Positions 1 to 12,261 of a stretch of 64,000 nucleotides of DNA are shown here, one piece after another. Made by a program: the position numbers and the translations under genes. The notes below the pieces were generated by a model, which saw only the letters and a list, made by a program, of their open reading frames with translations, searched no databases and had not been told where the DNA came from. Each line of letters starts with the position of its first letter. The first letter of the stretch is position 1. The stretch comes from Rhytidiadelphus loreus (Eukaryota; Streptophyta; Bryopsida; Hypnales; Hylocomiaceae): positions 57,431,093-57,495,092 of the forward strand of contig OX344763.1 of NCBI GenBank assembly GCA_947034895.1, in the 5' to 3' direction.

Positions 1-3
1 TCT

Positions 4-16
4 CATGAAATTCATG
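4..16. other. Perfect 6-bp-arm dyad in 8A/TGTACA monomers
   Basis: CATGAA, one A, then TTCATG forms a perfect inverted repeat with a one-base centre. It is complete only when position 8 is A and position 16 is G. In TTGAAA monomers the arms shrink to five base pairs (ATGAA/TTCAT). In 8G monomers the left arm is mismatched, but an EcoRI palindrome GAATTC appears at 8-13 instead. The array therefore always keeps some short dyad here, of two alternative kinds. A role in binding or cruciform extrusion is only a possibility. Confidence 0.8.
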
Positions 17-40
17 TACAGAAATCTGGGAAAGAGGTTG

Positions 41-54
41 TGCAAGTTGCAAGT
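41..54 (+). repeat. Internal tandem 7-mer, TGCAAGT twice
   Basis: Two perfect adjacent copies of TGCAAGT lie at monomer positions 41-54. The pair is present in nearly every monomer; the one break noted is in the third monomer (TGCAAAT, near 411-421). It looks like a small slippage duplication fixed before the array expanded. Confidence 0.9.
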
Positions 55-319
55 GCTCCTAAACTCATGAATTAATCAACAAAATATATAATTGGGAGTC
101 ACGATGAATGACTTTCTAGTACGTGGAAATGAAATATTCGTGCATGAACCTGGCCCTCTATTTTAAAGTCCACAAAATTGTAATCTCATGAAATTCATTG
201 AAAGAAATCTGGGAAAGAGGTTGTGCAAGTTGCAAGTGCTCCTAAACTCATGAATTAATCAACAAAATATATAATTGGGAGTCACGATGAATGACTTTCT
301 AGTACGTGGAAATGAAATA

Positions 320-331
320 TTCGTGCACGAA
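320..331. other. 12-bp perfect palindrome TTCGTGCACGAA (145C allele)
   Basis: In monomers with C at position 145, bases 137-148 read the same on both strands. The first example is in the second monomer. The alternative allele (T at 145, CATG in place of CACG) breaks the symmetry. Both alleles are abundant through the window and occur in fixed order inside the higher-order repeats. The change is at a CpG, so C to T by deamination of methylated cytosine is a natural explanation, though direction is not proven. Centromeres that lack CENP-B boxes often carry short dyads, so this is the best candidate recognition or structure-forming site in the monomer. Confidence 0.85.
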
Positions 332-3300
332 CCTGGCCCTCTATTTTAAAGTCCACAAAATTGTAATCTCATGGAATTCATGTACAGAAATCTGGGAAAG
401 AGGTTGTGCAAGTTGCAAATGCTCCTAAACTCATGAATTAATCAACAAAATATATAATTGGGAGTCACGATGAATGACTTTCTAGTACGTGGAAATGAAA
501 TATTCGTGCATGAACCTGGCCCTCTATTTTAAAGTCCACAAAATTGTAATCTCATGAAATTCATGTACAGAAATCTGGGAAAGAGGTTGTGCAAGTTGCA
601 AGTGCTCCTAAACTCATGAATTAATCAACAAAATATATAATTGGGAGTCACGATGAATGACTTTCTAGTACGTGGAAATGAAATATTCGTGCATGAACCT
701 GGCCCTCTATTTTAAAGTCCACAAAATTGTAATCTCATGGAATTCATTGAAAGAAATCTTTGAAAGAGGTTGTGCAAGTTGCAAGTGCTCCTAAACTCAT
801 GAATTAATCAACAAAATATATAATTGGGAGTCACGATGAATGACTTTCTAGTACGTGGAAATGAAATATTCGTGCATGAACCTGGCCCTCTATTTTAAAG
901 TCCACAAAATTGTAATCTCATGGAATTCATTGAAAGAAATCTTTGAAAGAGGTTGTGCAAGTTGCAAGTGCTCCTAAACTCATGAATTAATCAACAAAAT
1001 ATATAATTGGGAGTCACGATGAATGACTTTCTAGTACGTGGAAATGAAATATTCGTGCATGAACCTGGCCCTCTATTTTAAAGTCCACAAAATTGTAATC
1101 TCATGGAATTCATTGAAAGAAATCTGGGAAAGAGGTTGTGCAAGTTGCAAGTGCTCCTAAACTCATGAATTAATCAACAAAATATATAATTGGGAGTCAC
1201 GATGAATGACTTTCTAGTACGTGGAAATGAAATATTCGTGCATGAACCTGGCCCTCTATTTTAAAGTCCACAAAATTGTAATCTCATGGAATTCATTGAA
1301 AGAAATCTGTGAAAGAGGTTGTGCAAGTTGCAAGTGCTCCTAAACTCATGAATTAATCAACAAAATATATAATTGGGAGTCACGATGAATGACTTTCTAG
1401 TACGTGGAAATGAAATATTCGTGCATGAACCTGGCCCTCTATTTTAAAGTCCACAAAATTGTAATCTCATGAAATTCATTGAAAGAAATCTGGGAAAGAG
1501 GTTGTGCAAGTTGCAAGTGCTCCTAAACTCATGAATTAATCAACAAAATATATAATTGGGAGTCACGATGAATGACTTTCTAGTACGTGGAAATGAAATA
1601 TTCGTGCATGAACCTGGCCCTCTATTTTAAAGTCCACAAAATTGTAATCTCATGGAATTCATTGAAAGAAATCTTTGAAAGAGGTTGTGCAAGTTGCAAG
1701 TGCTCCTAAACTCATGAATTAATCAACAAAATATATAATTGGGAGTCACGATGAATGACTTTCTAGTACGTGGAAATGAAATATTCGTGCATGAACCTGG
1801 CCCTCTATTTTAAAGTCCACAAAATTGTAATCTCATGAAATTCATTGAAAGAAATCTGGGAAAGAGGTTGTGCAAGTTGCAAGTGCTCCTAAACTCATGA
1901 ATTAATCAACAAAATATATAATTGGGAGTCACGATGAATGACTTTCTAGTACGTGGAAATGAAATATTCGTGCATGAACCTGGCCCTCTATTTTAAAGTC
2001 CACAAAATTGTAATCTCATGGAATTCATTGAAAGAAATCTTTGAAAGAGGTTGTGCAAGTTGCAAGTGCTCCTAAACTCATGAATTAATCAACAAAATAT
2101 ATAATTGGGAGTCACGATGAATGACTTTCTAGTACGTGGAAATGAAATATTCGTGCATGAACCTAGCCCTCTATTTTAAAGTCCACAAAATTGTAATCTC
2201 ATGAAATTCATTGAAAGAAATCTGGGAAAGAGGTTGTGCAAGTTGCAAGTGCTCCTAAACTCATGAATTAATCAACAAAATATATAATTGGGAGTCACGA
2301 TGAATGACTTTCTAGTACGTGGAAATGAAATATTCGTGCATGAACCTGGCCCTCTATTTTAAAGTCCACAAAATTGTAATCTCATGAAATTCATTGAAAG
2401 AAATCTTTGAAAGAGGTTGTGCAAGTTGCAAGTGCTCCTAAACTCATGAATTAATCAACAAAATATATAATTGGGAGTCACGATGAATGACTTTCTAGTA
2501 CGTGGAAATGAAATATTCGTGCATGAACCTAGCCCTCTATTTTAAAGTCCACAAAATTGTAATCTCATGAAATTCATTGAAAGAAATCTGGGAAAGAGGT
2601 TGTGCAAGTTGCAAGTGCTCCTAAACTCATGAATTAATCAACAAAATATATAATTGGGAGTCACGATGAATGACTTTCTAGTACGTGGAAATGAAATATT
2701 CGTGCACGAACCTGGCCCTCTATTTTAAAGTCCACAAAATTGTAATCTCATGGAATTCATTGAAAGAAATCTTTGAAAGAGGTTGTGCAAGTTGCAAGTG
2801 CTCCTAAACTCATGAATTAATCAACAAAATATATAATTGGGAGTCACGATGAATGACTTTCTAGTACGTGGAAATGAAATATTCGTGCACGAACCTGGCC
2901 CTCTATTTTAAAGTCCACAAAATTGTAATCTCATGGAATTCATTGAAAGAAATCTGGGAAAGAGGTTGTGCAAGTTGCAAGTGCTCCTAAACTCATGAAT
3001 TAATCAACAAAATATATAATTGGGAGTCACGATGAATGACTTTCTAGTACGTGGAAATGAAATATTCGTGCATGAACCTGGCCCTCTATTTTAAAGTCGA
3101 CAAAATTGTAATCTCATGAAATTCATTGAAAGAAATCTGGGAAAGAGGTTGTGCAAGTTGCAAGTGCTCCTAAACTCATGAATTAATCAACAAAATATAT
3201 AATTGGGAGTCACGATGAATGACTTTCTAGTACGTGGAAATGAAATATTCGTGCACGAACCTTGCCCTCTATTTTAAAGTCCACAAAATTGTAATCTCAT

Positions 3301-3843
3301 GGAATTCATTGAAAGAAATCTGGGAAAGAGGTTGTGCAAGTTGCAAGTGCTCCTAAACTCATGAATTAATCAACAAAATATATAATTGGGAGTCACGATG
3401 AATGACTTTCTAGTACGTGGAAATGAAATATTCGTGCACGAACCTGGCCCTCTATTTTAAAGTCGACAAAATTGTAATCTCATGAAATTCATTGAAAGAA
3501 ATCTGGGAAAGAGGTTGTGCAAGTTGCAAGTGCTCCTAAACTCATGAATTAATCAACAAAATATATAATTGGGAGTCACGATGAATGACTTTCTAGTACG
3601 TGGAAATGAAATATTCGTGCATGAACCTGGCCCTCTATTTTAAAGTCCACAAAATTGTAATCTCATGAAATTCATTGAAAGAAATCTGGGAAAGAGGTTG
3701 TGCAAGTTGCAAGTGCTCCTAAACTCATGAATTAATCAACAAAATATATAATTGGGAGTCACGATGAATGACTTTCTAGTACGTGGAAATGAAATATTCG
3801 TGCACGAACCTGGCCCTCTATTTTAAAGTCCACAAAATTGTAA

Positions 3844-4027
3844 TCTCATGGAATTCATTGTACAGAAATCTGGGAAAGAGGTTGTGCAAGTTGCAAGTGC
3901 TCCTAAGCTCATGAATTAATCAACAAAATATATAATTGGGAGTCACGATGAATGACTTTCTAGTACGTGGAAATGAAATATTCGTGCACGAACCTGGCCC
4001 TCTATTTTAAAGTCCACAAAATTGTAA
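3844..4027 (+). repeat. 184-bp monomer with one extra T
   Basis: This is the only over-length unit found. Near its position 15 it reads CATTGTACAG where other copies have CATTGAAAG or CATGTACAG. It may be a simple 1-base insertion in a TGTACA monomer, or a junction between the two allele classes made by recombination. It also has CCTAAGCTC in place of CCTAAACTC. All later monomer starts shift by +1 until the first deletion. Confidence 0.92.
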
Positions 4028-6406
4028 TCTCATGGAATTCATTGAAAGAAATCTTTGAAAGAGGTTGTGCAAGTTGCAAGTGCTCCTAAACTCATGAATT
4101 AATCAACAAAATATATAATTGGGAGTCACGATGAATGACTTTCTAGTACGTGGAAATGAAATATTCGTGCACGAACCTGGCCCTCTATTTTAAAGTCCAC
4201 AAAATTGTAATCTCATGGAATTCATTGAAAGAAATCTTTGAAAGAGGTTGTGCAAGTTGCAAGTGCTCCTAAACTCATGAATTAATCAACAAAATATATA
4301 ATTGGGAGTCACGATGAATGACTTTCTAGTACGTGGAAATGAAATATTCGTGCATGAACCTGGCCCTCTATTTTAAAGTCCACAAAATTGTAATCTCATG
4401 GAATTCATTGAAAGAAATCTTTGAAAGAGGTTGTGCAAGTTGCAAGTGCTCCTAAACTCATGAATTAATCAACAAAATATATAATTGGGAGTCACGATGA
4501 ATGACTTTCTAGTACGTGGAAATGAAATATTCGTGCATGAACCTGGCCCTCTATTTTAAAGTCCACAAAATTGTAATCTCATGAAATTCATTGAAAGAAA
4601 TCTGGGAAAGAGGTTGTGCAAGTTGCAAGTGCTCCTAAACTCATGAATTAATCAACAAAATATATAATTGGGAGTCACGATGAATGACTTTCTAGTACGT
4701 GGAAATGAAATATTCGTGCATGAACCTGGCCCTCTATTTTAAAGTCCACAAAATTGTAATCTCATGGAATTCATTGAAAGAAATCTTTGAAAGAGGTTGT
4801 GCAAGTTGCAAGTGCTCCTAAACTCATGAATTAATCAACAAAATATATAATTGGGAGTCACGATGAATGACTTTCTAGTACGTGGAAATGAAATATTCGT
4901 GCATGAACCTGGCCCTCTATTTTAAAGTCCACAAAATTGTAATCTCATGGAATTCATTGAAAGAAATCTTTGAAAGAGGTTGTGCAAGTTGCAAGTGCTC
5001 CTAAACTCATGAATTAATCAACAAAATATATAATTGGGAGTCACGATGAATGACTTTCTAGTACGTGGAAATGAAATATTCGTGCATGAACCTGGCCCTC
5101 TATTTTAAAGTCCACAAAATTGTAATCTCATGAAATTCATTGAAAGAAATCTGGGAAAGAGGTTGTGCAAGTTGCAAGTGCTCCTAAACTCATGAATTAA
5201 TCAACAAAATATATAATTGGGAGTCACGATGAATGACTTTCTAGTACGTGGAAATGAAATATTCGTGCACGAACCTGGCCCTCTATTTTAAAGTCCACAA
5301 AATTGTAATCTCATGGAATTCATGTACAGAAATCTGGGAAAGAGGTTGTGCAAGTTGCAAGTGCTCCTAAACTCATGAATTAATCAACAAAATATATAAT
5401 TGGGAGTCACGATGAATGACTTTCTAGTACGTGGAAATGAAATATTCGTGCATGAACCTGGCCCTCTATTTTAAAGTCCACAAAATTGTAATCTCATGGA
5501 ATTCATGTACAGAAATCTGGGAAAGAGGTTGTGCAAGTTGCAAGTGCTCCTAAACTCATGAATTAATCAACAAAATATATAATTGGGAGTCACGATGAAT
5601 GACTTTCTAGTACGTGGAAATGAAATATTCGTGCACGAACCTGGCCCTCTATTTTAAAGTCCACAAAATTGTAATCTCATGGAATTCATTTAAAGAAATC
5701 TGGGAAAGAGGTTGTGCAAGTTGCAAGTGCTCCTAAACTCATGAATTAATCAACAAAATATATAATTGGGAGTCACGATGAATGACTTTCTAGTACGTGG
5801 AAATGAAATATTCGTGCACGAACCTGGCCCTCTATTTTAAAGTCCACAAAATTGTAATCTCATGGAATTCATTGAAAGAAATCTGGGAAAGAGGTTGTGC
5901 AAGTTGCAAGTGCTCCTAAACTCATGAATTAATCAACAAAATATATAATTGGGAGTCACGATGAATGACTTTCTAGTACGTGGAAATGAAATATTCGTGC
6001 ATGAACCTGGCCCTCTATTTTAAAGTCCACAAAATTGTAATCTCATGGAATTCATGTACAGAAATCTGGGAAAGAGGTTGTGCAAGTTGCAAGTGCTCCT
6101 AAACTCATGAATTAATCAACAAAATATATAATTGGGAGTCACGATGAATGACTTTCTAGTACGTGGAAATGAAATATTCGTGCACGAACCTGGCCCTCTA
6201 TTTTAAAGTCCACAAAATTGTAATCTCATGGAATTCATTGAAAGAAATCTGGGAAAGAGGTTGTGCAAGTTGCAAGTGCTCCTAAACTCATGAATTAATC
6301 AACAAAATATATAATTGGGAGTCACGATGAATAACTTTCTAGTACGTGGAAATGAAATATTCGTGCATGAACCTGGCCCTCTATTTTAAAGTCCACAAAA
6401 TTGTAA

Positions 6407-6955
6407 TCTCATGGAATTCATGTACAGAAATCTGGGAAAGAGGTTGTGCAAGTTGCAAGTGCTCCTAAACTCATGAATTAATCAACAAAATATATAATTG
6501 GGAGTCACGATGAATGACTTTCTAGTACGTGGAAATGAAATATTCGTGCACGAACCTTGCCCTCTATTTTAAAGTCGACAAAATTGTAATCTCATGGAAT
6601 TCATGTACAGAAATCTGGGAAAGAGGTTGTGCAAGTTGCAAGTGCTCCTAAACTCATGAATTAATCAACAAAATATATAATTGGGAGTCACGATGAATGA
6701 CTTTCTAGTACGTGGAAATGAAATATTCGTGCATGAACCTGGCCCTCTATTTTAAAGTCCACAAAATTGTAATCTCATGAAATTCATGTACAGAAATCTG
6801 GGAAAGAGGTTGTGCAAGTTGCAAGTGCTCCTAAACTCATGAATTAATCAACAAAATATATAATTGGGAGTCACGATGAATGACTTTCTAGTACGTGGAA
6901 ATGAAATATTCGTGCATGAACCTGGCCCTCTATTTTAAAGTCCACAAAATTGTAA
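6407..6955 (+). repeat. Undeleted relative of the 182-bp haplotype
   Basis: Three consecutive monomers show the order 145C/152T/171G, then 8G TGTACA 145T, then 8A TGTACA 145T with a full CATGAACC. The same order surrounds the 1-base deletion at 10,433, 17,934 and 20,129. This copy is therefore a plausible representative of the state before the deletion arose. Confidence 0.7.
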
Positions 6956-8053
6956 TCTCATGGAATTCATTGAAAGAAATCTGGGAAAGAGGTTGTGCAA
7001 GTTGCAAGTGCTCCTAAACTCATGAATTAATCAACAAAATATATAATTGGGAGTCACGATGAATGACTTTCTAGTACGTGGAAATGAAATATTCGTGCAT
7101 GAACCTGGCCCTCTATTTTAAAGTCCACAAAATTGTAATCTCATGGAATTCATTGAAAGAAATCTTTGAAAGAGGTTGTGCAAGTTGCAAGTGCTCCTAA
7201 ACTCATGAATTAATCAACAAAATATATAATTGGGAGTCACGATGAATGACTTTCTAGTACGTGGAAATGAAATATTCGTGCATGAACCTGGCCCTCTATT
7301 TTAAAGTCCACAAAATTGTAATCTCATGGAATTCATTGAAAGAAATCTGTGAAAGAGGTTGTGCAAGTTGCAAGTGCTCCTAAACTCATGAATTAATCAA
7401 CAAAATATATAATTGGGAGTCACGATGAATGACTTTCTAGTACGTGGAAATGAAATATTCGTGCATGAACCTGGCCCTCTATTTTAAAGTCCACAAAATT
7501 GTAATCTCATGGAATTCATTGAAAGAAATCTTTGAAAGAGGTTGTGCAAGTTGCAAGTGCTCCTAAACTCATGAATTAATCAACAAAATATATAATTGGG
7601 AGTCACGATGAATGACTTTCTAGTACGTGGAAATGAAATATTCGTGCATGAACCTGGCCCTCTATTTTAAAGTCCACAAAATTGTAATCTCATGAAATTC
7701 ATTGAAAGAAATCTGGGAAAGAGGTTGTGCAAGTTGCAAGTGCTCCTAAACTCATGAATTAATCAACAAAATATATAATTGGGAGTCACGATGAATGACT
7801 TTCTAGTACGTGGAAATGAAATATTCGTGCATGAACCTGGCCCTCTATTTTAAAGTCCACAAAATTGTAATCTCATGGAATTCATTGAAAGAAATCTGGG
7901 AAAGAGGTTGTGCAAGTTGCAAGTGCTCCTAAACTCATGAATTAATCAACAAAATATATAATTGGGAGTCACGATGAATGACTTTCTAGTACGTGGAAAT
8001 GAAATATTCGTGCATGAACCTGGCCCTCTATTTTAAAGTCCACAAAATTGTAA

Positions 8054-8419
8054 TCTCATGAAATTCATTGAAAGAAATCTGGGAAAGAGGTTGTGCAAGT
8101 TGCAAGTGCTCCTAAACTCATGAATTAATCAACAAAATATATAATTGGGAGTCACGATGAATGACTTTCTAGTACGTGGAAATGAAATATTCGTGCATGA
8201 ACCTGGCCCTCTATTTTAAAGTCGACAAAATTGTAATCTCATGGAATTCATGTACAAAAATCTGGGAAAGAGGTTGTGCAAGTTGCAAGTGCTCCTAAAC
8301 TCATGAATTAATCAACAAAATATATAATTGGGAGTCACGATGAATGACTTTCTAGTACGTGGAAATGAAATATTCGTGCACGAACCTGGCCCTCTATTTT
8401 AAAGTCCACAAAATTGTAA
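8054..8419 (+). repeat. Two-monomer haplotype: 145T/171G unit followed by TGTACAAAAATC unit
   Basis: The second unit carries a private G-to-A change giving TGTACAAAAATC. The same variant recurs in the units starting at 9,884, 14,457 and 21,043, each time preceded by a monomer ending in the SalI allele (171G) with 145T. Spacings are exact monomer multiples (9, 25 and 36 units after correcting for the 1-base deletions). The linkage across a monomer boundary shows that copying moved blocks longer than one monomer. Confidence 0.85.
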
Positions 8420-9700
8420 TCTCATGGAATTCATTGAAAGAAATCTGGGAAAGAGGTTGTGCAAGTTGCAAGTGCTCCTAAACTCATGAATTAATCAACA
8501 AAATATATAATTGGGAGTCACGATGAATGACTTTCTAGTACGTGGAAATGAAATATTCGTGCACGAACCTGGCCCTCTATTTTAAAGTCCACAAAATTGT
8601 AATCTCATGGAATTCATTGAAAGAAATCTGGGAAAGAGGTTGTGCAAGTTGCAAGTGCTCCTAAACTCATGAATTAATCAACAAAATATATAATTGGGAG
8701 TCACGATGAATGACTTTCTAGTACGTGGAAATGAAATATTCGTGCATGAACCTGGCCCTCTATTTTAAAGTCCACAAAATTGTAATCTCATGGAATTCAT
8801 TGAAAGAAATCTTTGAAAGAGGTTGTGCAAGTTGCAAGTGCTCCTAAACTCATGAATTAATCAACAAAATATATAATTGGGAGTCACGATGAATGACTTT
8901 CTAGTACGTGGAAATGAAATATTCGTGCATGAACCTGGCCCTCTATTTTAAAGTCCACAAAATTGTAATCTCATGGAATTCATTGAAAGAAATCTGGGAA
9001 AGAGGTTGTGCAAGTTGCAAGTGCTCCTAAACTCATGAATTAATCAACAAAATATATAATTGGGAGTCACGATGAATGACTTTCTAGTACGTGGAAATGA
9101 AATATTCGTGCATGAACCTGGCCCTCTATTTTAAAGTCCACAAAATTGTAATCTCATGGAATTCATTGAAAGAAATCTTTGAAAGAGGTTGTGCAAGTTG
9201 CAAGTGCTCCTAAACTCATGAATTAATCAACAAAATATATAATTGGGAGTCACGATGAATGACTTTCTAGTACGTGGAAATGAAATATTCGTGCATGAAC
9301 CTGGCCCTCTATTTTAAAGTCCACAAAATTGTAATCTCATGAAATTCATTGAAAGAAATCTGGGAAAGAGGTTGTGCAAGTTGCAAGTGCTCCTAAACTC
9401 ATGAATTAATCAACAAAATATATAATTGGGAGTCACGATGAATGACTTTCTAGTACGTGGAAATGAAATATTCGTGCATGAACCTGGCCCTCTATTTTAA
9501 AGTCCACAAAATTGTAATCTCATGGAATTCATTGAAAGAAATCTTTGAAAGAGGTTGTGCAAGTTGCAAGTGCTCCTAAACTCATGAATTAATCAACAAA
9601 ATATATAATTGGGAGTCACGATGAATGACTTTCTAGTACGTGGAAATGAAATATTCGTGCATGAACCTGGCCGTCTATTTTAAAGTCCACAAAATTGTAA

Positions 9701-10066
9701 TCTCATGAAATTCATTGAAAGAAATCTGGGAAAGAGGTTGTGCAAGTTGCAAGTGCTCCTAAACTCATGAATTAATCAACAAAATATATAATTGGGAGTC
9801 ACGATGAATGACTTTCTAGTACGTGGAAATGAAATATTCGTGCATGAACCTGGCCCTCTATTTTAAAGTCGACAAAATTGTAATCTCATGGAATTCATGT
9901 ACAAAAATCTGGGAAAGAGGTTGTGCAAGTTGCAAGTGCTCCTAAACTCATGAATTAATCAACAAAATATATAATTGGGAGTCACGATGAATGACTTTCT
10001 AGTACGTGGAAATGAAATATTCGTGCACGAACCTGGCCCTCTATTTTAAAGTCCACAAAATTGTAA
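9701..10066 (+). repeat. Second copy of the TGTACAAAAATC two-monomer haplotype
   Basis: It repeats the pair seen at 8,054-8,419 exactly nine monomers downstream. The first unit ends with the SalI allele and the second has TGTACAAAAATC and 145C. The monomer just upstream (9,518) has a private CCGTCT in place of CCCTCT. Confidence 0.85.
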
Positions 10067-10432
10067 TCTCATGGAATTCATGTACAGAAATCTGGGAAAG
10101 AGGTTGTGCAAGTTGCAAGTGCTCCTAAACTCATGAATTAATCAACAAAATATATAATTGGGAGTCACGATGAATGACTTTCTAGTACGTGGAAATGAAA
10201 TATTCGTGCACGAACCTTGCCCTCTATTTTAAAGTCGACAAAATTGTAATCTCATGGAATTCATGTACAGAAATCTGGGAAACAGGTTGTGCAAGTTGCA
10301 AGTGCTCCTAAACTCATGAATTAATCAACAAAATATATAATTGGGAGTCACGATGAATGACTTTCTAGTACGTGGAAATGAAATATTCGTGCATGAACCT
10401 GGCCCTCTATTTTAAAGTCCACAAAATTGTAA

Positions 10433-10614
10433 TCTCATGAAATTCATGTACAGAAATCTGGGAAAGAGGTTGTGCAAGTTGCAAGTGCTCCTAAACTCAT
10501 GAATTAATCAACAAAATATATAATTGGGAGTCACGATGAATGACTTTCTAGTACGTGGAAATGAAATATTCGTGCATGACCTGGCCTTCTATTTTAAAGT
10601 CCACAAAATTGTAA
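10433..10614 (+). repeat. 182-bp monomer, CATGACC deletion, copy 1
   Basis: One A is missing at CATGAACC (about 10,578-10,579), giving CATGACCTGG. This copy also has a private CCTTCT in place of CCCTCT. The flanking order is 145C/152T/171G, then 8G TGTACA, then this 8A TGTACA unit, then an 8G TTGAAA TT unit. Confidence 0.93.
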
Positions 10615-12078
10615 TCTCATGGAATTCATTGAAAGAAATCTTTGAAAGAGGTTGTGCAAGTTGCAAGTGCTCCTAAACTCATGAATTAATCAACAAAATA
10701 TATAATTGGGAGTCACGATGAATGACTTTCTAGTACGTGGAAATGAAATATTCGTGCATGAACCTGGCCCTCTATTTTAAAGTCCACAAAATTGTAATCT
10801 CATGGAATTCATTGAAAGAAATCTGGGAAAGAGGTTGTGCAAGTTGCAAGTGCTCCTAAACTCATGAATTAATCAACAAAATATATAATTGGGAGTCACG
10901 ATGAATGACTTTCTAGTACGTGGAAATGAAATATTCGTGCATGAACCTGGCCCTCTATTTTAAAGTCCACAAAATTGTAATCTCATGGAATTCATTGAAA
11001 GAAATCTTTGAAAGAGGTTGTGCAAGTTGCAAGTGCTCCTAAACTCATGAATTAATCAACAAAATATATAATTGGGAGTCACGATGAATGACTTTCTAGT
11101 ACGTGGAAATGAAATATTCGTGCATGAACCTGGCCCTCTATTTTAAAGTCCACAAAATTGTAATCTCATGAAATTCATTGAAAGAAATCTGGGAAAGAGG
11201 TTGTGCAAGTTGCAAGTGCTCCTAAACTCATGAATTAATCAACAAAATATATAATTGGGAGTCACGATGAATGACTTTCTAGTACGTGGAAATGAAATAT
11301 TCGTGCATGAACCTGGCCCTCTATTTTAAAGTCCACAAAATTGTAATCTCATGGAATTCATTGAAAGAAATCTTTGAAAGAGGTTGTGCAAGTTGCAAGT
11401 GCTCCTAAACTCATGAATTAATCAACAAAATATATAATTGGGAGTCACGATGAATGACTTTCTAGTACGTGGAAATGAAATATTCGTGCATGAACCTGGC
11501 CCTCTATTTTAAAGTCCACAAAATTGTAATCTCATGAAATTCATTGAAAGAAATCTGGGAAAGAGGTTGTGCAAGTTGCAAGTGCTCCTAAACTCATGAA
11601 TTAATCAACAAAATATATAATTGGGAGTCACGATGAATGACTTTCTAGTACGTGGAAATGAAATATTCGTGCACGAACCTGGCCCTCTATTTTAAAGTCC
11701 ACAAAATTGTAATCTCATGGAATTCATTGAAAGAAATCTTTGAAAGAGGTTGTGCAAGTTGCAAGTGCTCCTAAACTCATGAATTAATCAACAAAATATA
11801 TAATTGGGAGTCACGATGAATGACTTTCTAGTACGTGGAAATGAAATATTCGTGCATGAACCTGGCCCTCTATTTTAAAGTCCACAAAATTGTAATCTCA
11901 TGAAATTCATTGAAAGAAATCTGGGAAAGAGGTTGTGCAAGTTGCAAGTGCTCCTAAACTCATGAATTAATCAACAAAATATATAATTGGGAGTCACGAT
12001 GAATGACTTTCTAGTACGTGGAAATGAAATATTCGTGCACGAACCTTGCCCTGTATTTTAAAGTCGACAAAATTGTAA

Positions 12079-12261
12079 TCTCATGAAATTCATTGATAGA
12101 AATCTGGGAATGCGGTTGTGCAAGTTGCAAGTGCTCCTAAACTCATGAATTAATCAACAAAATATATAATTGGGAGTCACGATGAATGACTTTCTAGTAC
12201 GTGGAAATGAAATATTCGTGCATGAACCTGGCCCTCTATTTTAAAGTCCACAAAATTGTAA
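12079..12261 (+). repeat. Divergent monomer with TTGATAG and GGGAATGCGG
   Basis: This unit differs from the norm at several bases close together near its positions 19-35 (TTGATAG, and AATGCGG where others have AAAGAGG). I saw no other copy with this combination. It follows a unit (11,896) with 145C, 152T, CCCTGTA and 171G. It may be an older, poorly homogenised unit or a local mutation cluster. Confidence 0.85.

Larger units (their letters stand above)
1..183 (+). repeat. Reference monomer (8A, TGTACA, GG, 145T type)
   Basis: This first complete unit defines the monomer numbering used here. It is 183 bp and, by the hand-counted consensus, about 65 of 183 bases are G or C. Landmarks in order are a short dyad at 4-16, a tandem 7-mer at 41-54, TCATGA at 65-70, ATTAAT at 71-76, an AT-only stretch at 81-93, three conserved CpGs (102, 122, 139), the dimorphic palindrome site at 137-148, and TTTTAAAG at 161-168. 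The unit carries 8A (no EcoRI site), TGTACA at 15-20, GG at 28-29, C at 80, T at 145, G at 152 and C at 171. The start point is arbitrary because the array is circularly permutable. Confidence 0.97.

Noticed and set aside
5..70. 21-codon ORF from ATG at monomer position 5, present in each unit
   Set aside because: It is too short, has no convincing translation signal and its sequence is set by the variable satellite sites.
81..93. AAAATATATAATT as a TATA box or bacterial -10 promoter element
   Set aside because: It is an AT-only stretch expected in a satellite of this composition and is not followed by any gene.
137..153. CENP-B box
   Set aside because: TTCG is present, but the required A after four bases and the CGGG core are absent on both strands, in the T and C alleles alike.
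161..183. TTTTAAAG followed by A-rich sequence as a terminator or polyadenylation signal
   Set aside because: There is no stem-loop with a U tract and no AATAAA, and no transcript evidence is available.
129..245. 38-codon ORF from ATG at monomer position 129 to TAA at position 62 of the next monomer, recurring in each unit
   Set aside because: It is a by-product of the repeat. It is short, has no recognisable domain, and drifts with the satellite alleles rather than preserving codons.
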